A stretch of 64,000 nt of DNA from Saksenaea vasiformis B4078 (Eukaryota > Mucoromycota > Mucoromycetes > Mucorales > Saksenaeaceae). Position 1 is the stretch's first letter; every line of letters begins with the position of its first letter. Both the position numbers and the translations under genes were made by a program. Positions 13,101 to 24,554 of the stretch are shown here, one piece after another. The notes under the pieces are model-generated. The model made no database searches. It saw only the letters and a list, made by a program, of their open reading frames with translations, and had not been told where the DNA came from. The stretch is taken from contig JNDT01001577.1 of NCBI GenBank assembly GCA_000697055.1, positions 17,461-81,460 on the forward strand, written 5' to 3'.

Positions 13101-13732
13101 GGGTGAGTAATTAATCAGGAAGAGAAACTAAGAAACGAGAAACATGTGCTTTTACTTTACTTATCCCAGCATACAATTACACGTGATAATTTTTATCTTA
13201 AGGTCGGAGCACTGGGACTTTCAGAACACGGAACTGGAAGTCCTCCGCGTTATCGTTCCGCAGGATTAAAATTCTCTCACAAAGTTATCGCTGCTAGTAA
13301 CAAGTGATTGTGAATTTGATGTATGTCCATAGTATACTTAATTGAATGACTTTATAAATTCAAATATGTATTTCTTTTTTTATCAGGCACATAGATAGAG
13401 TTTTTCCATCGCACCATTCGGGTTGACCCACAAGCTAAACGCGTTGTCGCTTAGGGCTGGAAGCTTTGAGCCTGCGACAAATGCATTTACAATGATGAAT
13501 AAAGTATTACGCTGGTCGAATAAGCTTTGCGCCAATATGGGGATCAATCTGATGTAACCAGGTTATCACTTTGTGGCCAGTGCATGAACTGGTGACTGCA
13601 TATTCAATTTCCTCAGCACAAACGTGGGTCTTCTTGAATACATAATTTATAGAACGTAGCATAAAAATACATTCAATAAGCATTATGAAAACTTGTCAAC
13701 GATAAGAAAGCATTCGCTATCATTAACAGAAG
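13101..13732. other. intergenic between GPC1 and gene A
   Basis: About 630 bp that must hold the GPC1 promoter and the 3' untranslated region of gene A. AT-rich, with no coding signal I can support. Confidence 0.6.
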
Positions 13733-16700
13733 TTACTGAGAACCTAACTGCCTTGCCAAATTTCGGAACACAGAAGCCTTCTCAAGATTACGTTCTACAC
13801 CTACACCTCGTGCATAACATGTGGCTATCCCGAGAAATACCATATCGAGACCTGACTCGACCAGATCCAGTAGAATATCGAAGCCAATGGTTGGATCATT
13901 CTCGCAACCACTCCATCCATTTAGATGGTATACAGCTACCATAAACTTAGCATATGTTTCGGTCTGAGCAGCTTCTTCAAATGACTTGTACGCTTCTCTC
14001 CGAAGCTGGTCAGCTTCCGACTCGTCTGTCGAAACGTTGGCCAGATTGTGTTTTACCCTTCCAATTGCTACGTCCGCAAGGGTACTCTCGAGTTCATGTT
14101 TGACATACTCATACCACCGCAACGCATGGACTTGATCACTTCCAAATTCTTCATGATATCCTTTTTCAAAGTATTCGCCGACTGCTAACGCGGATTTCGG
14201 ATCGCCCAGTATGCCCCCAATCGAATAATAAATAAATGCTGCTTTGTAGTTCTGCTCGATGTTGTAATGGCTGTTGGTTTCTGTAGAGGAAAAACCAGTA
14301 TGATACCTGTCGCCCAACTCTCTGCATACCGATATTGTAGGGATATATGATGCTTCTTCGAACGTCTCCATAGCCTTTTGATACTCATATTTTTCCCACC
14401 AAATTTTTCCAAGTACACGATAAGCCTCGTGTAACCCTTTCTGCGCTGCCTTCGTCAGATACTCAATAGCCAATGAATCGTTGGCTTCTAAACCTTTCAG
14501 ACCATAAAAGTGCCAGAGTCCAAACTGATATGGAATATCCGGATCGTCGTCATCGTCAGAGTTTACTTTAAGCATCTTGATTAGTCGTTTTTCCATCCCT
14601 TCTTCGGTGTTGAAAGGTTCAGATTCTTTCACGGCTTGGAATTGATTTACGTACTGAAGTTGCCATCCAATAGCTTCGCACGAGGATTCGGTACCAGTCT
14701 TTATCGTCTTGCTATCAAAGGTCCGGTAGTTGCCACTCATAAATACTCTGGTATCTCCGTCCACCACCATTACGCTTTGAAAAGCGATCATGTCACCTCG
14801 TCGAACGTAATCAGAACCGTCCAAATTTGTTTCTGCATCTTCTGCTTCATCTGGCACCACTGATGATAGCATAGTGTCCTCATTGTTGGGAATAAAACGT
14901 ATAATTTTCCTACTTCCAATTGAGTACATTATGCTAAACAAGAGCCTCCACGCCAAACCATTGAAAACTCAAATCAGACTGTTCAGGATCCACATCTGGG
15001 GGTGTAGGATTCATCAAATCGTGCCCATGCACAGCAAGGTCCAGCTCTTTGTCGCAGGAGACGTAATGTACATGAGGGCTGATATAAACGTCTTCACTAG
15101 ACTTCACATATCTCACTTTCACTATGTCCCCATATTTCATGTAGTGAGGATTGGAACCCTCTTGATCGCGCGAGACACTTTCAGGCTCAATAACGACAGT
15201 AACTGGGGGTATTGTTTCGACAATCGTGCGGTTCTTCGCCACGATACCTTCCTCGGGTATTCCCAGGTGGACTTTCTCAGGAATTGGTAGCTCGTGATTG
15301 TGCTCGGATTCTTCGGGATTTTCGAATTTTTTGTATCCCCATTGACCTTCCTCTATCTCTGAAAGCATAATTCTCCATTGACATGCGTGGCCTTGTTGTT
15401 GCTGCTTCTGCAACCCGCGTGCTATGCGTTCTTCGGCATCACTAAGGCAGCAATAGATACAAATGACCTGACATGATATTATTTTAGGCGCTACAATAAT
15501 GCTGGATAACTTACTTGGCCTGTAATACGTTCTTCTGTAATTGAAAAGCCTGCCTCATTGCATGCATGCTGGCAATATTCGGTTGCTGTTTTGCTGTCTG
15601 GAAATTTCTTATCCAGCAAGCTATCAAATAACGCATCCGTCTGCAAAGTAGAGTAAATCGCACTTTCTCTCTGTTTCAGATTCATACCGGCATAGATGCA
15701 GTTGACACACATCCTTTACGTTCTTCTTCGAGAATTCTGCGGTATATAGTCATTTTCAGCATGTAGTTATAGCAGATACGGTCTTCGGAAAGAATAACAT
15801 TCTCGTATGTTTGTTGAACTTTGCTGCTCTCTTCTTCATCTAGTAACATATAAAGAGGCTTCAACTCCTTTACTTGGATGACGGCTTGGTTTGATTTGAT
15901 TGTATTTATCCAATTCTTAACATCATTCCAGAGCAGCAACTGAGAGTCGCCGCCTTAAAGAGAAAATCTTCATTAGTTTTTTTTCTCCTCTTGCATTAAC
16001 CTACCGACTGCGTCCCAGAAGTTGCTTTTTTGGAGCGATTTCTCGATTTCAGTAGTAACTGTACTACGTGAAAGCGATTTTTCTATCCTTGCTACTGTAG
16101 TACTTGGTTCGACATTAGCATCATCTTGCTTATTTTCCTCAGGTTGCAAAACTTCGTCTAGTGTTGGTCCGTCGTCTATATCTCTGTCGGGAATGGTCCC
16201 TGGAATATCGCCACTTTTTCCAGCCTTTTCTTTCTCATCATTTTCTGCAGAAGCTTCATATGCAATTCTTCCGCCTAGAGACCTCATAAGTCTACGAAAT
16301 TTCTACAGAACCTTACCATAGCGCATAATGGAGGGATAATAGTAACCAAACTGTTGGAAAACATCTTGTAACGCGTCATACGTATCTTCATCTTCGTTCC
16401 CAACCAGTAAAGCTGAACGGATAGCTTCCTTAAATTGCGCAGTTGGTTGAATGAGCTCACTATTTAAATGTAGCTGGAACGGTCATTTGGTTACTTATTA
16501 TCCATGAATTGCCCTCATTATACTTACTTCTTTGCAAATCACGTACGCTACATGATATGGTATCATTTTTCCATCGGTACTTCCCATGCGGATAAGGCTC
16601 CTCTCTTTGCATTCCCCTTCTGCACCCGACTTAAATCCTTGTGTGCCTTCCAGTTCATGCTCTCCATCGATGTCCATGGATGAATATTTCAAAATAGCGG

Positions 16701-19037
16701 AACGAGCGGTCGCAGACCGCTTGGCACACTCGACAACAGGCTGCGCAATGAATTCTTTGACCATCATCTCCTTGAAGAACGCGTTTGTCGTAGAAATTTC
16801 AATTGCTTGCTGATCCGCCTCGATCCCGTCAAAATGTCTTCCTCTAGGTATCTCAGGAAACGCGTCGTCGTTGTCGCGCATACTGTTATATATGCTTTTA
16901 ACCTCCTCACGTGTCTCTTCGTCCAGCAAATCGTATAGCGGTTTCATTGACTTAAAGTGAATGCGCGTTTGGTTTGTTTTAACTGAATTTATCCAATCTT
17001 CACATCCCGTGATCACAGAGCTTCCGCCTAGTTAGAGGTCAGTAAATCGTGTAAAATGGGCTTATTAGTCAACAAAGTACCGATTGCTTCAATCTTGGCC
17101 CTTGCGGCCTCAAAATTGACGAAGTGAAACACTAATATTGGTTAACAAGGCAGCCTATTTAACTCGCCAAATTTATCATACTGTTGTTCTCGTCTTCTGC
17201 CTCCGCGAACTCAGAATCTCTTTGAAAAGCACCTTCGACGGCTCTTTTCCAGTTTGCAATCAGCCAACTATCTGGTTGGTCGTTTGCAAGAATTTCGAAT
17301 ACTATGCGTCCACCTAGAACAATGCGATAATTAATATACCCGTCGTTATAGCCGCGCAGGAGCGTACCAAGGGATATGACTTCTGGATAGTAGAATCCAA
17401 AGCGTCCAAACACCTTTTGCAGTTCTTCGTATTTTTTCTCGTTCGATTCAGCATTCAATGCTTGACAGATAGCTTCTTTAAGCTCATCTGTGATCTTTAC
17501 GTATTGTCGATCAAACACGAACTAAACAGAGCACGTAAGTTATCATGGAATTGGTGTATATCGAGTACGAAGCAGATATCTTCGAATCGATAAACTGTAA
17601 ACAAACGCATCTTCCTTGATTTACTAACCTCTCTGTAGGTAACGTACATAACGAAGTATTTCACGCCACTTGTTGCGGACTGCAATTGCCCACTGTTCAC
17701 GGTCATGTGGTGGTGCGCAGCTCCTCTCATAAATGCAGAGTGTTCTTCTGAATGTTCTGGAAAATTTGAAGGAAGGAAGGCATGTGTCCTAGCGTTGGTT
17801 CCCAGCATGGCTTTTTGCACTTTACATTCGATGTGAGGCTTGTTCCCGGCTGACACAACTCTTATCATTCTGCTGATGTCGCTATCGTTGATTAACTCGA
17901 CCGCAACTTCATTAGACGAAAGTCCGCCGAAATAGACTCCTTGAGCAGTTCCAATTCGCCTACGTGTATTTGAAAGTCGAATAAGAGCATTTATATTCTC
18001 ATGAGGATCGGATGGAAGCTCAGTACGTGATACAGATCGAGCGTACTGGTCATTATATATTCTCTGTATCTCAGCACTGGTTAGGTCGTCCAAGAGGTTG
18101 TATATTGGATTGGCGTCAAGCGACTCAAGCATGATCTGATGAATTGCTGTACTCTCCAGCCAACCACTAACATCACCCTTTTCCGATAGAAGTTGCGTTT
18201 CTCCACCTACAAGAAATAATGCTTGTTATGAAAACCGGTTCAGTTATTAACTTAGTGTAAATATACCGAAAGATTTCCACCGAATCTTCTCATTTCTCAT
18301 AACTTCTGAAACTGCTTTTTCTATTGAACCGGTTTTGTATATATATTCATCGCATAAGACCTTTCCTCCTTCAATAGGTGTTAGTAGACAATTGCTGAAT
18401 CTGGGACCGACCTGTCAAGATCCAGTACGGGTAGTAGTAGCCAAATTCTTGGAATACGTGCTGTAACTCAATAAATTTCTCTTCATCGCCAGGTACTTGC
18501 AATGCAAGATCAACTGCTTCCTTAAATTCTCTTGTTGCCCGAAGAGAGGTCGGTGAAAAAAGTATCTACGAAGATCCACACGTTAGTACCTTATTTTCCT
18601 ATCGGTGTCCAACTAACATAACGCCGAGGTATATTGATTGTTTCTATGAACTGCTTGTCCTGCGTATCGCTACCGTGCAACTTGCCCTCAGCTTCTGCAG
18701 CTGATCTGAATCCAGAGGCTCCTGATAATGGGAGCTTGTTTCGTACATAACCTCTTGCGTCTAAGTCGAGTTTCCCCGCGGTCCCAACCACATGCCTTCG
18801 ATTATGCCAAATCTTAAGCGGCCCGTTAGGGTAAAAGTATATGCTTTGACTTCTATCTATCTCAACGGCTTGCTCTTTGGCTTGCTGACCGTTGGCATGG
18901 ATTCCACGCACCCACTCAGCTGGAATGTCCGCATCTGACTGATGGTTTGGACAGTTAGTTGAGGGATGTAAGGTCGAAAACTTATGGTCTCATACAGCAG
19001 TCGCGTACTCGTCAATATTTTTTTGTCCTGTCTCCAT
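13733..19037 (-). CDS. gene A: MACPF-like modules + FAR1-type zinc finger + Sel1 repeats
   Basis: Large protein of unknown function, about 1,495 residues. Fourteen exons join in frame: 19037-18996, 18938-18618, 18565-18412, 18368-18267, 18206-17629, 17521-17368, 17313-17182, 17027-16528, 16473-16317, 16274-16005, 15953-15688, 15640-15515, 15467-14959 and 14909-13733. Three repeated modules each show a helical part ending in an FGYYYP-type motif and (L/T)GG(K/R), then GG....W, then a (K/N)P(L/I)Y.LLD(E/D) motif. This resembles the MACPF-like domain of Mucoromycota Sel1 proteins (recalled, unverified). Exons 12-13 encode a FAR1/WRKY-GCM1-type finger: GF.I, two or three Cys, CQWRI, GQW and HNHEL. 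The last exon carries about six degenerate Sel1 repeats. No signal peptide or membrane helix is evident. Whether it forms pores is unknown; module identity is inference. Confidence 0.72.
15375..15640 (-). other. FAR1-type zinc-finger domain inside gene A
   Basis: Reading on the minus strand across the intron 15514-15468, the encoded segment has the FAR1/MULE DNA-binding layout. An N-terminal helix-rich part holds TATEYCQHACNEAGFSI, a Cys-containing strand follows (VICIYCC), then GHACQWRIML, EEGQWGYKKF and finally ESEHNHELPIP, supplying the C..C..H.H set. In other proteins this fold binds DNA and derives from Mutator-like transposases. Here it sits between the LLDEE part of the third module and a beta-rich region (YGDIVKVRY). 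Both flanking junctions are phase 0 or in-frame introns. Confidence 0.7.
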
Positions 19038-20605
19038 GAGAAAAGTTGTTTTTGCTAAACTTTTTTTCCTGCTATTTAAAAGGACTTAAGCTGATGAATC
19101 TTATTTAAAGTTTGTGGCTCGGGATTTTAGTGGTTCTATCATTTCTCTTTGTAGTCTCTACGCAAGTAGCACAAAGAACAGGAATCCACCTATCGAGAAC
19201 AATCGTAAAGCAGGTGGATATTGAGACGAAGGCTTATGCATGTTTTGGTACTCTTTACAGTTCTGCGCTTTCTACGTATGATTTTTAGTCAGACGCATAC
19301 TTAGGGTTAAAACTACAACAGAAAAATCTTTCAATATGCTTGATCAAATGCGAATGCCCTGTAGTGTTATCGAGCGAGCTAGCTGCTGTAAAACTGATGT
19401 TTGGGCTTATCCTAAAAAACAGGGAATGTTCTCTACTGTAGGAAACAATAGTGACACTGGCTGGTACACAAGCCTATTAGATCTGAGATTTAATTGATAC
19501 ACACACGGTGGCAGTTGGTTGAACAATCCTTGGCCAAGGTGCCATTTGCATAGCAACGCCGACAGGGAGGTGAGTAACTAGACGAGAATGAAGGGGTATA
19601 CAACTTTATAACGCAAAAACGTTATCATCGGTGTATTCCAATCACCCATAGACAGATACTTAATATAACCGCCTGGTCAAATGATTTTATAAAAGTCACT
19701 TTCATCAAGGACAGAGAGCAAGGCCAGTGAAAACTTCAAATATTATAGAGAGCTATTTAAAAATCGAAAGGAAAGTATACATGTTATGAATATTTAGGAA
19801 GCGGGTAGCCAAGTATGCATGCGATATCTTATTCGCTCCCCTTTTTATGGGATTTCTGGGAAGATCAGTTCCTTTTGTGCCATTCTATTCATACATGTCT
19901 GTCTGTTATCTTTAGAGTGGGGGAAGTTGGCGGACTATTTTCCATATCTATTTCTATTCATCAGGAAACGGACCGCTCTTGTTATTGTCCTTGTTAATTG
20001 TCCTTCTTCTTCATACCGCACGCACATAGAGTATCTTGCACGATTGATCCCCGTACATAAAACGTGTATGAAGGCATATGAACTCATCTAACGTTGTATA
20101 AATATCATATGGCATCGACTTGGTTATTGGTATGTAGATAGAGCGGATATTTAATTATGAATTTAACAATATATACTGGCGATATCGTTCATACAAATGG
20201 ACGTCATTGTGATGAAGGACGACACGAACCATGAGCCTGCGGCGGATAAGGAGACTGAGAAGCAGCTGCCATCAGCAAAACGAGCGGCTAAAGGTTAAGG
20301 AGAAAGTCGAACCACATATATTCTTTGCACGGCGATTCAAACCTTTTTACAAATGCCTAATTACAGCCAAGGGCCATGTGTATGGGAATAGACAGCTTCC
20401 TTTGATGATTGTTAGCTTCGTGTGTATTGGGCGTCTTTGGCCAGCAAACGCGGATTTTGCATGATATTCATGATTCTGCAACTGAGACGACCGACCCAGT
20501 CCAAATGTAGGATTGTTTGACTGCTGGACCCTCGGCATTGCTTGCGGTCATTTCACGCTTGAAAATTTGTTTCGCTCTTTCTTTTTTTGCTCTTCGTTAT
20601 TTGTC
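19038..20605. other. intergenic, no gene recognised
   Basis: About 1.6 kb. A 33-codon open frame starting with ATG near 20196 (MDVIVMKDDTNHEPAADKET) ends at about 20297 and joins to nothing recognisable; it could be a relic exon. The promoters of gene A and DGAT2 lie here. Confidence 0.5.
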
Positions 20606-21895
20606 ATGTCAACCGATTCCCCTGAACCGAATCGTTCAAAGAGTGACAACATGCATGTACCTCCGCGCATGGCACCGCTGAATGTGCCACTTCCTCGGCG
20701 TCTTCAAACGCTGGCTGTCATGTTCTGGGGTATTGAGCCTTCATTTGTAGTTGGTCTGTTCTGTCTCCTATGCACTATTCCATTCTTTTGGCCCTTTATT
20801 ATTATATACCTTGTATGGATGTTTTTTGACAAGGCGCCAGAAACAGGTGGTCGACGTGTCGAATGGATGAGAAATATGCGCATGTGGAAATATTTTGCAG
20901 ATTACTTCCCAGCGTCCATTACCAAGGTAAGCTTCAGCATTTCTTCTTTTTCACTCTCTTGATTGATGATGGATGATAGGAAGCGGATTTGGATCCATCA
21001 AGAAACTACATTTTTGGGTAAAGTAGTAGTAAGAGAGAAGAGGGGAACGGGGTGGACGCGTTTCTTATCTGATCGCATAGTTATCATCCACATGGCATCA
21101 TTGCCATGGGAGCTGTCGCGACTTTTGCCACGGAAGCACTTGGATTTTCAAAATTATATCCAGGGATTGTAGCCTCATTGATGACCATTCAGTCAAATTT
21201 CCTGTTCCCAATTCATCGTGATTATCTATTAGCTCATGGCATATGCTCTGTGTCACGTAAGTCTTGCAAGGCGGTGCTACAGTCAGGTCCTGGTCGTTCG
21301 ATTGCCATTGTTGTCGGCGGTGCTTCTGAATCTTTGAATTCTCGTCCTGGATCGATGGATTTAACGATTAAACGACGACTTGGATTTGTGAAGATCGCTG
21401 TGGAAACGGGTGCCAGTCTGGTACCCGTTTTAAGTTTTGGCGAAAATCAATTATTTGATCAGGTGAAGAATGACGATGGAAGTTTGCTACGTCGTTTCCA
21501 AAAACGAACAAAGCAAATCTTTGGTTGGACAATGCCTCTCTTTCACGGACGCGGCGTATTCAATTGTAAATAAGAGAAAAAAAGGCACTCAGGCAGGTCA
21601 CTTAATTGCTGTCTTTTTTTTTTCTTGCAGATGATATGGGAATTATGCCTTATAGACGTCCAATGAATATCGTCAGTATGTGTAACGCAGGAAAAGATAT
21701 CCGAAATAATGTCTCAAACTTTTCTTTATAGTTGGTGAGGCGATCCATCCGCCAGCAGATACCGAAGGACGTAGTCAAGAAGAAATCGTGCAAGAGCTTC
21801 ATCAGCGCTATATGGACAGTCTTCGTGCTATCTACGACAAGTACAAGGACGTTTATGCTCCCGATAGGATCAAGGAGATGGAATTCGTTGAATAA
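20606..21895 (+). CDS. DGA1: diacylglycerol acyltransferase type 2
   Basis: DGAT2-family enzyme that transfers acyl-CoA to diacylglycerol, making triacylglycerol in the ER and on lipid droplets. Five exons: 20606-20926, 20980-21017, 21081-21565, 21631-21675 and 21732-21895 (350 residues, normal length). Two adjacent hydrophobic helices lie near residues 45-80. DYFPASI holds the conserved YFP motif. The catalytic HPHG is formed across intron 2. Downstream are PGRSIAIVVGGASESL, RLGFVKIAVETGASLVPVLS with FGE, and a C-terminal GEAIHPP. All diagnostic motifs are present, so it should be active. Its stop lies 35 bp from that of the convergent PHOSPHO-type gene, so 3' untranslated regions probably overlap. 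Confidence 0.94.
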
Positions 21896-21930
21896 TAAAA
21901 AAAGTTGTATTGTTGTGTATTCTATTGGTT

Positions 21931-22981
21931 CTACGAATAAAATCCGGTTTCAACCGCCTGCAACACCTTGTCGGATGTTTCCCAGTAAGTGACGTTGGCT
22001 ACCACTTTTCTAGCTGCTTCCTGTTCACTTTGAAGTTTTGCTGCTAGTGTCTTTCCTGAGCGGACAAATAGCTGATCAGAGGGTTTCAGACGTGTGGCAG
22101 GACAGAAATCGTTCTATTGACATGTCAGTCTAAACTGATACGTGTTTCATAAGCTGCAAAAGATAGTTTACCTTGCCATCGCCGACATACATGATCTTCT
22201 GGAAAGGACCATGAAGACGGAGGTATGTGTCAAGCTCTTGTCCTAACAGACATCGATTGGAACACGTCTTTTTAGAATCAGCTTTCCTTCCTTTGGAATT
22301 ACCTTTGCAGATGTTTACGGCGCAACCATTTGGACAGTTATGTTGAGGCGCCGATGCAGCGATGCGCCGTCGGATACGCCATCGGCCTTGATCATCTGTA
22401 TAGACTGGATTGGTAATGATATCCGCCACAAGATCACGCACGCCGTACGCCTTATCAGTTTTTAATCAGTTTTTTTTTTCCTGCATGATCATGATCGATG
22501 ACTCACCTCCAGGATGGTCTCAATGTAAAAGGTATTTGCATCCGAAACGATTACGATTTGCGTGTGGTGATTGTGAAGTATTTTCAATGTCTTGAGCATT
22601 GCTTCTGTCTAAATCCATTGTGTTATCGATCTAGTTGTAAGCACGATCTATCCTACGAATGGAATCTTTTCAAGCACACTTTTAAATTCTGCTTTGGTTG
22701 CGCCTCGGTCCTGAAGCTGTCGAATGGCCATATCCCTTTCCATAACAGCCTTAGGAGCTAGAATGGTTCATTTTCTGCTTACATGCAATCGGTGAACTGC
22801 ATATCATGGTGAGCAACGCAGTCTTCCCACTGTTCCTGAGACAAATGAGCGATTGTCCAATGGTCGCTGTCTTCCTCTATAAGCGACCTGCATTATTACG
22901 GTCGTTAGGTTAGAGTCAAAGAATGGAGAACTAAACAAACCAGTCAAAGTCGAAAACAGCAAGCGTTTTGAAGATGGTCAT
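21931..22981 (-). CDS. PHOSPHO-type HAD phosphatase
   Basis: HAD-superfamily phosphatase related to PHOSPHO1/2, which act on phosphocholine, phosphoethanolamine or pyridoxal phosphate. Exons: 22981-22941, 22887-22783, 22749-22657, 22608-22507, 22450-22303, 22242-22172 and 22113-21931. Motif I is FDFDWSLIEEDSDHW near the N-terminus. IVIVSDANTFYIETIL carries motif II. HNCPNGCAVNICKG gives the Cys-rich segment of the family, and KIMYVGDGKNDFCPATRL gives motifs III/IV. One junction is off by a base: exon 2 ends in phase 2 at a good GTAAGC donor, while exon 3 (AVMERDMAIRQ frame) needs phase 0. Either a non-canonical splice or a one-base frameshift is present. Head to head with NTH1. Confidence 0.82.
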
Positions 22982-23161
22982 TAAGATGCAAGCCGAATGA
23001 AAGCCAATGTGCGTGCGAGAGAAAGAAGTCGGCTTGTGCCACCTGCATTGTCGAGGTTCCAAACGCCGACCGGACTGCGAAATCTTGCTTTCTCCATCTT
23101 TGTCCCGAGTGAGCCCTTCTCTTGTCCAACCAAGTCACCTCGTGCTCACGATCGTTGGATC
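22982..23161. promoter_or_regulatory. shared divergent promoter, PHOSPHO-type gene / NTH1
   Basis: Only 180 bp separate the start codons of the two divergent genes, so transcription of both must begin here. No clear TATA box. An in-frame upstream ATG for NTH1 at 22997 would leave just 15 bp. Confidence 0.5.
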
Positions 23162-24451
23162 ATGTCTGTTCGTCGGAGCTCTCGTCTTGCCAAGTCCTCC
23201 ACTGATCTTGTTCATGAATCACTTGTACCAGTGGTAACAGAGAAGCAGCGCCAGCGGCGGCGGTCAGTGAGCGTCACTGTCACCACTGCCAAGGTGAAGC
23301 GAGTCAAAAAGGAAGAAAAGCCAGCGACGTCGGGACCGCCCGAAAACTGGAATACCGTCTTTCAGCAAATTAAAGCCTACCGGCAAAAGACACCTGCACC
23401 AGTGGATACTATGGGATGTGAACGTTTAGCAGAAAAAGATGTACCACCTAAAGTAAGTCCAATTTTATCCGACATGCGTCCAACCTCTTGTATTTCAGGT
23501 GTCAAGGTTTCAAACATTGATTTCATTGATGTTATCATCACAAACAAAAGATACAGTGACAAGTGTCGCTGTTAGAACATTACAAAAGGAATTGCCAGGT
23601 GGACTGTGTCTCGAAAGCATTTTGAACATTGACGAGAACGTCCTCGATAACTATATCAGAGCGGTAGGATTCCATACAAAGAAAGCAGCGTAAGTTCTAT
23701 GCTTTTGAATGGATGATGCTAAGTGATTTTTTTTAGGTACATTAAGAAGGCAGCCGTTATATTACGTGATCAGTACGATGGAGATATCCCAGATACAATT
23801 GAAGGACTAACAAGTTTACCCGGTGTCGGTGAGTGGGAACATAACAATAATAATAATAATAATACATGTCAAACTAAACAAACCAAAAGGTCCAAAAATG
23901 GTCAGTCATGATTGATAATGAAAGAGATAAACTTATGTCATCTTGGTACAGGGTTATTTGACATTGCAATGTGCATGGGAAAAGTAAGTCTATCAGATAA
24001 GAGAGTAGTATTGATAAGGTAAAAAAAAAAAAAAAAAACCAAAAGGAATATGGGCATTGGTGTTGATATCCATGTACACCGTATCGCAAATCGCCTAGGA
24101 TGGTGTAATACCATGAAGGGATCACCAGAGGATACCCGGAAGGTTGGTGCAAAAAGGAATGAGTAAACTTTTTTCTAACTTGCCGAGAAGAATCTTGAAT
24201 CTTGGTTACCAAGGGAACATTGGCGAGAGATTAACCCAATGTTTGTTGGTTTTGGTCAAATTACTTGTCTCCCGCGTGGGCCCAGGTGTTTTGAATGTCC
24301 CGTAAAGGATCTCTGCCCATCTGCGGAAGTGAAGAAGATTAGGATAAAAAAGGAGACTGTCGTCAAAGAAGAATCAATCGATGCCGAGAACGCCACCAGC
24401 TCGCCCTATTTTATGGATCCTCCTGTAAAAAATGAACCACTGGACTGGTAA
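23162..24451 (+). CDS. NTH1: endonuclease III homologue, bifunctional DNA glycosylase/AP lyase
   Basis: Base-excision-repair enzyme removing oxidised pyrimidines in nucleus and mitochondria. Seven exons: 23162-23452, 23499-23689, 23737-23828, 23890-23900, 23952-23983, 24046-24142 and 24191-24451 (324 residues). The HhH motif LPGVGPKMG contains the catalytic Lys, encoded by an 11-nt microexon. [14 protein letters not shown] holds the catalytic Asp. The cluster [17 protein letters not shown] is C-x6-C-x2-C-x5-C, the [4Fe-4S] site. A basic N-terminal region fits nuclear import, and a Glu-rich tail follows. An in-frame ATG at 22997 would add an Arg-rich leader that could target mitochondria, but it lies 15 bp from the neighbouring start. 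Confidence 0.93.
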
Positions 24452-24554
24452 ACAGATTGTTGGAAATTAGACGGAATCTGGAATTTGGAATCAATCATCA
24501 TCATCATAAACATCGAAAGCTAGGAGATAGCTATTTTGCACTTTTTTCTTTCCA

